From positions 1-64,000 of the forward strand of contig NZ_JAAAPJ010000025.1 in NCBI RefSeq assembly GCF_009909145.1: DNA of 64,000 bases, read 5' to 3'. Below are positions 51,016-60,092 of this stretch, piece by piece; within the stretch, counting starts at the first letter, position 1; each line of letters starts with the position of its first letter. Below the pieces are notes generated by a model. The model was not told the origin of the DNA. It did not search any database and saw only the letters and a program-made list of their open reading frames with translations. This DNA is from Corallococcus silvisoli. GTDB lineage: Bacteria; Myxococcota; Myxococcia; Myxococcales; Myxococcaceae. The position numbers and the translations under genes were made by a program.

Positions 51016-52677
51016 TCACCCCAGCAGCCGCGACTCATCCAGGTCGATTTCATCCTGGATGAGGTCCACGCCGTTCTGCCGGAACCGCCGCGCGGCGGCA
51101 CGGCTGCGCGGCCCGTGCCCGTGCTCCAGGCACCACTGCGCGTGCTCGCTCAGCAGCGCCAGCTCCAGCGTGCGCCCCAGCGTCAGCGAGAAGCGCCGCG
51201 CCCCGGCCTCCATCGTGGTCGGGTTCGCCATGGCGCCGGACACCCAGGCCCGAGCGTGCTCCAGCGCGTCGTGCGCCGTCTGGACACACGGCCGCAGGCC
51301 CGTGTCCGTCACCTTCGACAGCCGGCCCTCGACCTCGTGGAAGAACGCCTCCAGCGTGCCTTCCTTCGCCAGCGCGCGCAGCGAGTCCAGCGACAGCACG
51401 TTCGTCGTGCCCTCCCAGATGGACAGCACCTGCGCGTCCGCCTGGATGCGCGGCAGGCCCGTGTCCTCCACGTAGCCCGCGCCGCCGAAGGACTCCGTCA
51501 CCTCCGACGTCACGTGCACCACCTGCCGGCCCGTCGTCAGCTTCGCCAGCGGCGTCACCAGCCGCTGCAACAGCTGCTCCTGCTCCGTCGCCGTGCGCGT
51601 CTCCAGCTTGCCCAAGAGCTCCACGCCGCGGAACGCCAGCAGGAAGCCCGCCTGGAACTCCGCCTCCAGCCCCGCCAGCGTGTCCACGTGCAGCGGCTTC
51701 TCCGACAGCGGCGCACCGAACTGCACCCGGCGCTTCGCGTAGTCGTGCGCCAGCGCCAGCGCGCGCCGCATGCTCCACGTCGCGCCCATCGCGTTCCAGG
51801 TCCGCGTCACGTTGAGCATCATCGCCATGTTGCGGATGCCGTCCGTCAGCCCCGCCACCGGCACCGCCAGCGTCCCGTCCAGCGTCAGCTCCGCCGTGGG
51901 CACCTTGCGCGTCCCGAACTTGTCCTTCAGCCGGTTGATCTGGATGCGGTTGAGCTGGCCCGCCGCGTCCCGCGTCTCCACGAAGAAGAGCGCCAGCCCC
52001 TTGCCGCCGGGGCCGTTGCCCACCGGGCGCGCCAGCGTCAGCGCCATCTGCGCCGTCGTCGCGGACGTGAACCACTTCGTCCCGTACAGCCGCCAGCCCT
52101 CAGGCGACTGGCGCGCCTCCGTCAGCGTCAAACCCACGTCCGAGCCGCCCGTGCGCTCCGTCATCCACTGGCCCGACGTCCAGAACGTCGCCGGATCGCG
52201 CGACGTCAGGCGGGGCAGGGCGTGATCGATGAGGGCCTGGTTGCCCAGCGACAGCAGCGAGCGCGCCGCGCCATCCGTCATCGCCAGCGGACACGAATAG
52301 ACGTCCAGCGACGGCTGGATCAGGTAGTTGAGCGCGAACTGGTGCACCCGGCTGAGCGCGCCGCTCTTCTGCTCGTAGGCCGTCGCGATCAGGCCCTTGC
52401 GCGCCGTCAGCGCCTCCGCCTCCTTCCACAGCGGCGACACCTCGATGTGGTCGATGCGCTGCCCCCACGGGCTCCACTGCGTCAGCACGGGCTCGTTCAG
52501 CCGGTCGCGCTGCTGGAACTCGTAGAAGTGCTTGCCGCTCAGCTCACCCAGCTCCCGGAAGTCATCGGTGAGCGGACGGAGGATGTCCTCCGGAAGGGTG
52601 CGGGCAAGATAGCCCTGCAGGAACGCGTCATCGTCGTACTGGTTGCCAAGACCGGGGGGCGCCTGGAAGAAGCTCAT
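51016..52677 (-). CDS. AidB-like acyl-CoA dehydrogenase
   Basis: 553 residues, longer than ordinary acyl-CoA dehydrogenases (about 380) and matching the AidB/isovaleryl-type subgroup. Visible: FAD-binding WMTERTGGSDVG and TKWFTSA, the catalytic-base region SIWEGTTNVLSLD, and a long C-terminal helical extension. It oxidises acyl-CoA thioesters with FAD; in Escherichia coli, AidB is tied to alkylation-damage protection. Operon-like with the PhyH gene downstream. The start ATG at 52677 is only 66 bases from the divergent AAA+ gene start. Confidence 0.9.
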   Translation of the reverse strand: MSFFQAPPGLGNQYDDDAFLQGYLARTLPEDILRPLTDDFRELGELSGKHFYEFQQRDRLNEPVLTQWSPWGQRIDHIEVSPLWKEAEALTARKGLIATAYEQKSGALSRVHQFALNYLIQPSLDVYSCPLAMTDGAARSLLSLGNQALIDHALPRLTSRDPATFWTSGQWMTERTGGSDVGLTLTEARQSPEGWRLYGTKWFTSATTAQMALTLARPVGNGPGGKGLALFFVETRDAAGQLNRIQINRLKDKFGTRKVPTAELTLDGTLAVPVAGLTDGIRNMAMMLNVTRTWNAMGATWSMRRALALAHDYAKRRVQFGAPLSEKPLHVDTLAGLEAEFQAGFLLAFRGVELLGKLETRTATEQEQLLQRLVTPLAKLTTGRQVVHVTSEVTESFGGAGYVEDTGLPRIQADAQVLSIWEGTTNVLSLDSLRALAKEGTLEAFFHEVEGRLSKVTDTGLRPCVQTAHDALEHARAWVSGAMANPTTMEAGARRFSLTLGRTLELALLSEHAQWCLEHGHGPRSRAAARRFRQNGVDLIQDEIDLDESRLLG

Positions 52678-52743
52678 GGCCCGAAGTTAACACCTCGCAC
52701 AGGGCGGTGGGGTAGAGTGGCCTCCCCCTCCGCCGGAGCCGTG

Positions 52744-54609
52744 ATGACCGACTTCTTTCGCAGGCCCCCTCCTGGCCCAGGTCCGTCTTCCCCCGACGCC
52801 GAGCAGGACCTGAATCGCAACATCACCCCCCTGGAGACGCCCGCCGCGCCGGCGAACCCCGTCCTGGCGGCGCCTCCCCGCGCCCGACCGCTCGCCCCGT
52901 CGGGGCAGCCCATCGCGGCCACCCCGTCGGAGGTGTCGGCCCGCGCACGCCCCGCGCAGTCCGCGCCGCTGCCGTCCGTCATCTTCGACCCGATGCCGCG
53001 CCCCCGCGTGCCGCCGCCGGGCGCGCCGCCGCCCTTCAACGAAGAGAACCTGGACGTGCAGACGGAGCGGCGCACCGCGCCCCCTGGCCCCCCTCCGCCC
53101 TCGGAGGGGCGCCCCGCGGCCTCCGCCTCGGACCGGCGTGGGCCGGACGCGGAGCGCAGGGGGGCCTCGGCCCCGGAAGGCGACCGCCGTGGCCCCAGCC
53201 CCAGCGGCGCGGATCGCCGCGGCGGGGCCGCGCCTCCTCCGCCCCAGGGATATGTGGGCCCGGAGCGGCGCGGCTTCCGGCGCGGCGAGGCTTCGGATGC
53301 CCCGGCGACCAACCGCTTCTGGCCCACGCAGCCGCGCACGCTCCAGGAGGCCGGCCTGAACACGACGTTCGTGGAGGAGCTGGTCCTCAAGGCCATCTTC
53401 TTCGCGGGCGAGATGCGCGGCATGGACGTGGCCACGCGCCTGCAACTGCCCACCGCCCTGGTGGACGAGGTCATCGAGGGCCTGCGCCGCCAGAAGTACA
53501 TCGACATCCGCGGTGGCGGCGCCTCCGGCGTCGGCCGCTCCACGATGATCTACCAGCTCACGACCTTCGTGACGGACGTGCTGCGGCAGATCCTCGACCG
53601 CAACCGCTACAACGGCCCGGCGCCGGTGCCCTTCAACGAATGGGTCGCCGCCGTGAAGCAGCAGACGGTGCGCGGCAACCGCATCACGCGCCATCGCATG
53701 CAGGACAAGTTCGGCGACCTCATCATCCGCGACTACATCTTCGACGGCATCGGTCCGGCGATGAACTCCGGGCGCGCCATCTTCTTCTACGGCCCCCCGG
53801 GCAACGGCAAGACGGCCATCTGCCAGGGCATGGTCAACTGCTACGACGGGGACATCTTCGTCCCCCACGCGCTGCTCATCGACGACTTCGTGGTGAAGAT
53901 GTTCGACGCGAACATCCACCGCGCCGTCGAGGACGAGCCCGGCATGCCCTCGTACGATCGCCGCTGGGTGCGCTGCCGCCGCCCGCTCGTGGTGGTGGGC
54001 GGTGAGCTGACGCTGGAGATGCTCGACCTCGTCTACACCCCGGAGGTGAAGTACTACGAGGCGCCGTTCCAGATGAAGGCGACCAACGGCATGCTCCTCA
54101 TCGACGACTTCGGCCGGCAGAAGGTGTCCCCCAAGGACCTGCTCAACCGGTGGATCGTCCCGCTGGAGAGCGACGTGGACATGCTCACGCTCCACACCGG
54201 CAAGAAGATCCAGGTGCCCTTCGACGTGTTCGCGGCCTTCTCCACCAACCTGGACCCCAGCGCCCTCGTGGATGACGCGTTCCTGCGCCGCGTCCGCTAC
54301 AAGCTGGAGGTGCAGCGCCCGGACGAGGAGCAGTTCCATGAGATCTTCCAGGTGATGTGCAAGAAGCGCGGCGTGCCGTACGACGCGCGCGCCGTCGACT
54401 ACCTCATCGACGAGCACTACCGCCCGGCCCACCGGCCCTTCGCCGCGTGTCAGCCGCGCGACCTGTTGGATCAGGTCATCGACATGGCGAACTACCAGGG
54501 CACCACGCCGCGCCTGGATCCGGCGCTGCTCGACGCCGCCGTGCGCAGCTACTTCGTGCGCTTCGACAAGCCCGAGCCGTCCGCGCCGACCTCCGCGTCG
54601 GCGCGCTGA
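52744..54609 (+). CDS. AAA+ ATPase with long disordered Pro/Arg-rich N-terminus
   Basis: 621 residues from ATG (GGAG 6 bases upstream; GTG directly before is possible). Residues 1-190 are low complexity: Pro/Ala-rich, then repeated DRRG/ERRG motifs (DRRGPDAERRG, DRRGPSPSGADRRG, PERRGFRRG). A helical, winged-helix-like segment follows (about 210-330; DVATRLQLPTALVDEVIEGL). The AAA+ domain has Walker A GPPGNGKT at 350-357, Walker B LLIDDFG near 452-458, and a C-terminal lid (FAACQPRDLLDQVIDMANY). Protein remodelling or regulatory ATPase; the specific partner is unknown. Its last 61 bases overlap the convergent WbqC-like gene. Confidence 0.85.
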   Translation: MTDFFRRPPPGPGPSSPDAEQDLNRNITPLETPAAPANPVLAAPPRARPLAPSGQPIAATPSEVSARARPAQSAPLPSVIFDPMPRPRVPPPGAPPPFNEENLDVQTERRTAPPGPPPPSEGRPAASASDRRGPDAERRGASAPEGDRRGPSPSGADRRGGAAPPPPQGYVGPERRGFRRGEASDAPATNRFWPTQPRTLQEAGLNTTFVEELVLKAIFFAGEMRGMDVATRLQLPTALVDEVIEGLRRQKYIDIRGGGASGVGRSTMIYQLTTFVTDVLRQILDRNRYNGPAPVPFNEWVAAVKQQTVRGNRITRHRMQDKFGDLIIRDYIFDGIGPAMNSGRAIFFYGPPGNGKTAICQGMVNCYDGDIFVPHALLIDDFVVKMFDANIHRAVEDEPGMPSYDRRWVRCRRPLVVVGGELTLEMLDLVYTPEVKYYEAPFQMKATNGMLLIDDFGRQKVSPKDLLNRWIVPLESDVDMLTLHTGKKIQVPFDVFAAFSTNLDPSALVDDAFLRRVRYKLEVQRPDEEQFHEIFQVMCKKRGVPYDARAVDYLIDEHYRPAHRPFAACQPRDLLDQVIDMANYQGTTPRLDPALLDAAVRSYFVRFDKPEPSAPTSASAR

Positions 54610-55397
54610 AGCGGCTGGGGGCCGTCCCCCGCGAACGGCCCCCACGGCGACGGCTGGAGCCACGTGCGCACCGTCTCCACGGGCACGTTGGCCAGCACGT
54701 CGACGATGGACAGCCCCGTGACGAAACGCCCTTCGCGCCCCTGGGCGTAGTCCGGGTGCCGGAAGCGCTGCCACAACAGGCGCACGTCCACCGCGCGGAA
54801 GCGCTCCGGCTTCAGGTACACCGTGGAGCCCGTCCCCGAGTAGTAGGTGTGAGCCCCCATCTGGAGGCAGTACTCCACCAGCCGCTGCGTCTTGTCCTCG
54901 CCCCGGCGCTCCAGCGTGGAGGAGCACACCATGTTCGGCGCGAGGCCCAGCGGTGCGTGGAAGAGCGCCATGCTGGAGAGCAGCACGCGCAGGAGCGAGC
55001 CCGGGCCGGACTCGCGCGCCACAGCGTCGTAGAAGGGCTCCAACAGGGGGAGCACCTGCGCGCGGAAGTGGGGCCGGCCTCCGTAGAGCGTCACCAGCGC
55101 CTGGAGGTGCTTGCGCGCCCACGGCTGGCTCGCGTCCACCGCCAGGTCGCGGATCCGCGTGTCGCGGTGCGGATCCTCCAAGGGGATGGACAGCCACTGG
55201 AAGCCGGGCTCCGTGGGCGGTGGCGTGGGCACTCCAGCGGGCAGGGCGACGCGGGTGCGGCGCTGCCAGCCGCGCCGGAGCCACTGCACGTCGTCCAGCA
55301 CCACCAGCGTTCCGGCGCGCGCGACCTGCTCGTAGAAGTCCACCCACGGCAGGTAGTGGGGCTGCTCCGCGACGAGGACTCCAGGGTGGCCGGACAC
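54549..55397 (-). CDS. WbqC-like family protein
   Basis: 282 residues from a GTG (VSGHPGVLVAEQPHYLPW). The opening AEQPHYLPWVDFYEQV and LVVLDDVQWLRRGWQRRTRV matches the WbqC family, found near O-antigen and other polysaccharide or metabolite loci and of uncertain biochemistry. It starts 20 bases after the stop of the second PhyH gene, so the two are probably co-transcribed. The 3' end overlaps the AAA+ gene from the opposite strand by 61 bases. The upstream in-frame extension to 55565 is rejected because it lies inside the PhyH gene. Confidence 0.82.
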   Translation of the reverse strand: MSGHPGVLVAEQPHYLPWVDFYEQVARAGTLVVLDDVQWLRRGWQRRTRVALPAGVPTPPPTEPGFQWLSIPLEDPHRDTRIRDLAVDASQPWARKHLQALVTLYGGRPHFRAQVLPLLEPFYDAVARESGPGSLLRVLLSSMALFHAPLGLAPNMVCSSTLERRGEDKTQRLVEYCLQMGAHTYYSGTGSTVYLKPERFRAVDVRLLWQRFRHPDYAQGREGRFVTGLSIVDVLANVPVETVRTWLQPSPWGPFAGDGPQPLQRADAEVGADGSGLSKRTK

Positions 55398-55417
55398 GCC
55401 TGGGATGATAGGGCCTT

Positions 55418-56215
55418 TCAGCCGCCGCGCACCGGGTGGCGGAACACCGGCGGGAACACGCGCGGGGCCTTCTTCTTGCGCACGCAGGTGGTGTCCGCGC
55501 TCATGTAGCAGGCGGAGAACGCGCGCCGCCGCTGCCCGGGCCGGCCGCGTCCCGAGCGGTGCCACACGTGGTTGTGGACGAGCAGCGCCTCCCCGGCCCG
55601 CACGGGCAGGGGCACCACGCGCGCCTCCACGTCCGCTGCCGCCACGCGGTCTGGTGGAATCACGCCGCCGAGCGCCGTCACCAGCCCCTCGCGGTGGCTG
55701 CCGGGGATCACCTCCAGGCAGCCGCCGCCCTCCGGTGCGTCGTCCAGCGCGGTCCAGATCTGGAGGTCAGGCTCCCGCGTGAGGCCCCACAGCTTCCCGC
55801 CGTCCTGGTGGAAGGGCAGGTTGCTGCCGCCCGCCGGGCCCTTGTGGAAGAGGATGGCGCGGTACAGGACGATGTCGCCGGGGATGCGCGCGCGGGCGAT
55901 CCGCTCGAACAGCGGGTTCTCCACCCATGCGAGGAAGCGCGGGTCCTTCTCCAGCTTCTCCAGCTTGCGGTACTCCAGGGACGGCCCCTGCCAGCCCAAC
56001 CCCAGGGGTGCGTCCTCGTAGCGCCCGGAGGCGGCGTCCGGCTGGAAGAACAACCCCGGGTACACCACACGGCCGAGCATCAGGTCGTCCGCCCGCTCAC
56101 GCAGGGACTCCACGCCCGCGTCATCCAGCACGCGACCCAGGCGTGCGAAACCCTGCGCCTCGTAGTGGGCGAGCACCGCCCCCACGTCCAACCCTTCGGC
56201 CTCCACACTCAGCAT
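55418..56215 (-). CDS. Second PhyH-type dioxygenase
   Basis: 265 residues from MLSVEAEG; the long upstream in-frame extension overlaps the divergent hydrolase gene and is non-protein-like. Fe ligands: His136-x-Asp138 (FHQDGGKLW) and a His-rich distal site (VHNHVWHRSG, 213-222). It has the family's central GGGCLEVIPGSHREG stretch. Divergent in sequence from the PhyH at 50217-50960, so not a recent duplicate. Paired with the WbqC-like gene. Possible role in tailoring a lipid, sugar or secondary metabolite. Confidence 0.87.
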   Translation of the reverse strand: MLSVEAEGLDVGAVLAHYEAQGFARLGRVLDDAGVESLRERADDLMLGRVVYPGLFFQPDAASGRYEDAPLGLGWQGPSLEYRKLEKLEKDPRFLAWVENPLFERIARARIPGDIVLYRAILFHKGPAGGSNLPFHQDGGKLWGLTREPDLQIWTALDDAPEGGGCLEVIPGSHREGLVTALGGVIPPDRVAAADVEARVVPLPVRAGEALLVHNHVWHRSGRGRPGQRRRAFSACYMSADTTCVRKKKAPRVFPPVFRHPVRGG

Positions 56216-56344
56216 CCACGCCAAGATCGCCCGGCGTGGCGCGGGCGTCAAAGCCCTCGTGCGGAGAGGGCGGGGCGGGCATCCCACCGGGAGGGGTCGG
56301 GAACCCTTGCACCCGAACCTGCCCGGTCGCATGGTGGACGGTGG

Positions 56345-57307
56345 ATGCCCTATCGCCGCGACACGCTCCTCGTCTCCGCCCCGGATGGCACCCGGGTGGC
56401 GGTCCACACCCACAGCGCGGGCCTGCCGGAGGCCGCACGGGACGCGGCGCTCGCGGCTCGGCCGACGGTGCTGCTGACCAACGGCATCGGCACGTCGGAG
56501 AACTTCTGGCGTCACATCGTCGCCGACCTGGAGCAGGACCACCGGGTGGTGCACTGGGACTACCGAGGCCACGGCGGGAGCGACGATTCGAGCGGCGGGG
56601 ACTACCGCGTGCCGGTGCACGTGGACGACCTGGAGCGGGTCACCGAAGCGGCGATGGCGCGCGGGGATGGCCGGCCGCCGCACCACATCGCCTTCTCCAT
56701 GGGCGTGCGCATCCTGCTGGAGCTGTACCGCCGACGCCCAGAGCTGGTGCCGTCCATGACGCTCATCGCGGGGACGGCCGGGGTGCCGTGGTCAGGGGAC
56801 TCGCGCTGGGGCTCCCGGGTCGCGCTGTCCGCGGCGCGTCAGGCCCTGCGCGCCGGCACGCCGTGGGTGCCCGTGGTGGCGCCCGCGGTGAAGGCCGTCA
56901 TCGCCAGCCGCTTCGCGGATCCGCTGGCCCGGGCCGTGGGAGCGCTGCGCGCAAGGGCGCCGCGCGAGGACATCGCCGAGTTCCTGATCGCGCTCCACCG
57001 GATGAGTCCCCAGGCCTATTGGCGCACGCTGCGAGGCCTCACGGAGGGCCACGCCTGGGATGTCCTCCCGTCCGTGCGCGTGCCCGTGCAGATCATCGCC
57101 GCGAGAGACGACCTCCTCGTGCCCCTGTCGGAGGTGCAGCGGCTGCACCGCGCACTGCCCCAGGCCGACTGGCTCCAGGTGGACGACGCGGGCCACGCGG
57201 GCCTGTTGGAGGCGGGCACGGAGATCGCCCAGGCTGTTCGGGGCTTCCTGGATGCTCACGATCTGGAGGCTTCGGCATCCCCGCAACCGCCTGTCATCTC
57301 GAGCTGA
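56345..57307 (+). CDS. Alpha/beta hydrolase
   Basis: 320 residues from ATG. Alpha/beta hydrolase fold: VLLTNGIGTSENFWRHIV oxyanion region, strand-loop HWDYRGHGGS, nucleophile elbow AFSMG with Ser118 (first Gly replaced by Ala), Asp in AARDDLLVP and His in DDAGHAGLL. Cytoplasmic, no signal peptide. The substrate could be an ester, lactone or epoxide. Divergent from the PhyH/WbqC pair, with 129 bases between the starts for both promoters. Confidence 0.9.
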   Translation: MPYRRDTLLVSAPDGTRVAVHTHSAGLPEAARDAALAARPTVLLTNGIGTSENFWRHIVADLEQDHRVVHWDYRGHGGSDDSSGGDYRVPVHVDDLERVTEAAMARGDGRPPHHIAFSMGVRILLELYRRRPELVPSMTLIAGTAGVPWSGDSRWGSRVALSAARQALRAGTPWVPVVAPAVKAVIASRFADPLARAVGALRARAPREDIAEFLIALHRMSPQAYWRTLRGLTEGHAWDVLPSVRVPVQIIAARDDLLVPLSEVQRLHRALPQADWLQVDDAGHAGLLEAGTEIAQAVRGFLDAHDLEASASPQPPVISS

Positions 57308-57465
57308 AACAGCGTCGCTGGAGCCCCTCCCCCCAGGTTGTCAGGTTTTAAGAAACCGGTGGCTCAGGAGCCGCGTAACAGCACGGCCAAAAGTGACCGG
57401 ACGGGTTTGCGTCGCCCTGTAATTTTGTGGTTTGCAGGAGGCTCAGTACTCAACACGGAGTCTCC

Positions 57466-59187
57466 ATGTCCTGGTCTTCCCGGCACTTGCTGGTCCCATT
57501 GTCAGCGGTGCTGTTGGTGTTGTCGGCGTGTGGTGGTGATGACGCGAAGGATCCTGTCTGCGGCAACGGCATCGTTGAGACTGGCGAAGCCTGCGACGAC
57601 GGCAACCGCGTCGACAACGATCGCTGCAACAACCGCTGTCAGGTCAACACCCCGGCGACCGACGCGGGCACGGATGCCGGCACCGACGCGGGCACCGAGA
57701 CCGACGCAGGCACGGATGCCGGGACGGAGACCGACGCAGGCACGGACGCTGGGACGGAGACCGACGCGGGCACGGATGCTGGCACGATCGACGCGGGCAC
57801 GGACGCTGGCACGATCGACGCGGGCACGGACGCCGGCACGATCGACGCGGGCACGGACGCCGGCACGATCGACGCGGGCACGGACGCTGGCACGATCGAC
57901 GCGGGCACGGACGCCGGCACGGAGACGGATGCCGGCACGATCGACGCGGGCACGGACGCCGGCACGGTCGACGCGGGCACGGATGCCGGCACCAGCACCG
58001 CGACGCTCAGCGCGCTGGAGCCTGCCGCGGTGTTCGCGCGTTCGGGCACCACGGGTGAGACGATTCCGGAGCCGCTGGAGGTGACGCTGAGCACCGACGC
58101 CACCACGGACGTGGTGGTGCAGGTGACGTCGTCCAGCGCCTCGGTGGTCGTGGCCAACGGCGGCCAGGTGACGGTGCATGCGGGTTCGCGCACCGCGCCG
58201 GTGGTCGTGACGGCGGACGCGGCGGCGGGTTCGGCCAAGGCGACGCTGACGGCCACGCTGGGCGCGGACACGCGCCAGGCCACGGTGCGCGTGCTCGGCG
58301 CGACCGAGGCGGCCTCGCTGGCGTTCCTGTCGCCGGAGACGGTGGCGGTGTCCTCCGGCCAGACGGCGCTGGTCACCGTGACGCTCGACGTGCCGCCCGC
58401 GGCGGACACGGCCGTGGCGCTCTCGACGACGGGCAGCGTGGGCTCCGTGCCGGCCACCGTGACGGTGCCGGCCAACCAGATCTCCGCGAAGTTCACCTTC
58501 ACCGGTGCGTCGGCAGCCGCGACGGGCACCATCGTGGCCACGCTCAACGGCCAGTCCGTGTCCGCTCAGGCGAAGGTCACCTCCGCCCCCACGACGAACC
58601 ACATCGTCATCAGCGAGTTCGCCGCCGCGGGCCCCGCCGGCGCGAACGACGAGTTCATCGAACTCTACAACCCGACGAATGCGGACGTGAACATCGCGGG
58701 CTGGAAGCTCCAGTACAAGAGCGCGACGGGCGCGACCTACAACACCGCCGCATTCACGTTCCCCACGGGCGCGACGATCGCCGCTCACGGCTTCTACCTG
58801 GTGACGGGCAGCACCTACTCCAGCGGTAGCACGGCCGCGAGTGACGCGTCCGCCGGCACCACCATCCAGCTGTCCGGCACCGCGGGCCACATCCGCCTGG
58901 GCAAGCCCAGCATCGGCACTGGCTTGACGGATGCCAACGCCGTGGACTGGGTGGGCTACGGCTCGACGGCCGACTCCGCGGAAGGCAAGAGCCCCGTCAC
59001 CGGGACCCCGGCCGCCGCCGGCAGCTACGAGCGCAAGGCCAAGGTCACCTCGTCGGCCGCCACCATGGAGAGCGGCGTCGACAAGGACGCCGGCAATGGC
59101 TACGACTCGGACGTGAACAGCGCGGACTTCATCATCCGCAGCACGCGTGGCCCGCAGAACAAGGCCAGCCCGCTCGAGACGCCGTGA
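57466..59187 (+). CDS. Surface lipoprotein with DAGT repeat and lamin-tail domain
   Basis: 573 residues from the ATG with GGAG 5 bases upstream; an earlier in-frame ATG (57427) is weaker. Lipoprotein signal VLLVLSAC, then a Cys-rich motif CGNGIVETGEACDDGNRVDNDRCNNRC (six Cys, the myxobacterial disulfide-repeat type), then a repeat of DAGT/TIDAGT/TETDAGT from about residue 65 to 176, a beta-rich middle with VTV-type strands, and a C-terminal lamin-tail domain (HIVISEFAAAGPAGANDEFI, then ELYNPT...IAGWKLQYK). Lamin-tail domains in bacteria occur in extracellular nucleases and surface proteins. Predicted outer-membrane-anchored rod with a distal binding domain; no catalytic residues seen. Confidence 0.87.
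   Translation: MSWSSRHLLVPLSAVLLVLSACGGDDAKDPVCGNGIVETGEACDDGNRVDNDRCNNRCQVNTPATDAGTDAGTDAGTETDAGTDAGTETDAGTDAGTETDAGTDAGTIDAGTDAGTIDAGTDAGTIDAGTDAGTIDAGTDAGTIDAGTDAGTETDAGTIDAGTDAGTVDAGTDAGTSTATLSALEPAAVFARSGTTGETIPEPLEVTLSTDATTDVVVQVTSSSASVVVANGGQVTVHAGSRTAPVVVTADAAAGSAKATLTATLGADTRQATVRVLGATEAASLAFLSPETVAVSSGQTALVTVTLDVPPAADTAVALSTTGSVGSVPATVTVPANQISAKFTFTGASAAATGTIVATLNGQSVSAQAKVTSAPTTNHIVISEFAAAGPAGANDEFIELYNPTNADVNIAGWKLQYKSATGATYNTAAFTFPTGATIAAHGFYLVTGSTYSSGSTAASDASAGTTIQLSGTAGHIRLGKPSIGTGLTDANAVDWVGYGSTADSAEGKSPVTGTPAAAGSYERKAKVTSSAATMESGVDKDAGNGYDSDVNSADFIIRSTRGPQNKASPLETP
57658..57993 (+). repeat. Asp-Ala-Gly-Thr coding tandem repeat
   Basis: About 336 bases of 12-base-related units that encode D-A-G-T with T-I-D-A-G and E-T variants. 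Identical longer units recur, so copy number is likely to vary between strains by slippage. Confidence 0.9.
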
Positions 59188-59210
59188 CGCACTGAGCAGT
59201 GAAGTGACCG

Positions 59211-59242
59211 GCCCCCATCGTCCATCCAGGGACGGTGGGGGC
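59211..59242 (+). terminator. Hairpin terminator after the lamin-tail lipoprotein gene
   Basis: 13-bp stem with one G-U pair (59211-59223 with 59230-59242), 6-base loop, 23 bases after the stop. There is no clear T tract, but the stem is strong. Confidence 0.6.
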
Positions 59243-59278
59243 TGGAAATACCCGCGCGCTTTCGCCATAAGCGGGGGC

Positions 59279-60064
59279 GTGCGAGTCGTCTCCTGGAACG
59301 TCAACGGTCTGCGCTCCATCCACCGCAAGGGCTTCCTCCCGTGGCTCTCCAAGGCCCGGGCGGACATCGTGGGGCTGCAGGAGGTGCGTGCCCGCGTGGA
59401 GCAGCTGCCCGCGGAGGTACGCGCGCCCCGCCGTTGGAAGACCCACTTCGTGGCCGCCGAGCGCCCGGGCTACAGCGGCGTGGGGCTCTACAGCCGGCAC
59501 GAGCCGGAGGACCTCACCACCAGCCTGGACGCGCCGGAGGTGGATGCGGAGGGCCGCCTCCAGTTCGCCCGCTTCGGCAAGCTCACCGTGGTCAACGGCT
59601 ACTTCCCCAATGGCAACGGGAAGGACCGGGACTTGAGTCGCATCCCCTTCAAGCTGGACTTCTACCGGCGGCTCTTCGCGCGGCTGGAGAAGGCCCTGCG
59701 CGACAACCAGCGCGTGCTGGTGATGGGCGACTTCAACACCGCGCACCGCGACATCGACCTGGCACGCCCGCGAGAGAACCGCGAGACGAGCGGCTTCCGT
59801 CCGGAGGAGCGCGAGGAGTTCGACCGGTGGCTCCGTGCCGGCTGGGTGGACACCTTCCGCCACTTCAACCCCGCGGGCGGCCACTACTCGTGGTGGAGCC
59901 AGCGCGCGGGCGTGCGTGAGAAGAACATCGGCTGGCGCATCGACTACGTGCTGGCGACGCCGGCGGCGCTCGGCTTCGTGCGCAAGGCCTCCGTGCATCC
60001 CGACGTCCATGGATCCGATCACTGCCCGGTGAGCGTGGACCTGGACCCCGAGGTCCTCTCCTGA
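59279..60064 (+). CDS. xth: Exodeoxyribonuclease III
   Basis: 261 residues from GTG (VRVVSWNVNGLRS); the earlier in-frame ATG at 59147 lies inside the previous gene and is rejected. All active-site groups are present: Asn7, Glu35 (LQEVR), Tyr in NGYFPNG, Asp151 and Asn153 (GDFNTAH), Asp247 and His248 (GSDHCPV). It cleaves at abasic sites and removes 3' blocking groups in base excision repair. Length fits the family. Same-strand neighbour of the acyltransferase gene 28 bases on. Confidence 0.95.
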   Translation: MRVVSWNVNGLRSIHRKGFLPWLSKARADIVGLQEVRARVEQLPAEVRAPRRWKTHFVAAERPGYSGVGLYSRHEPEDLTTSLDAPEVDAEGRLQFARFGKLTVVNGYFPNGNGKDRDLSRIPFKLDFYRRLFARLEKALRDNQRVLVMGDFNTAHRDIDLARPRENRETSGFRPEEREEFDRWLRAGWVDTFRHFNPAGGHYSWWSQRAGVREKNIGWRIDYVLATPAALGFVRKASVHPDVHGSDHCPVSVDLDPEVLS

Positions 60065-60092
60065 ACCCCCTCATCCCCAAGGGACACCCCCA

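Noticed and set aside
55436..56344. Plus-strand N-terminal extension of the alpha/beta hydrolase
   Set aside because: It runs through the PhyH gene on the other strand and is not protein-like; the ATG at 56345 begins a normal hydrolase.
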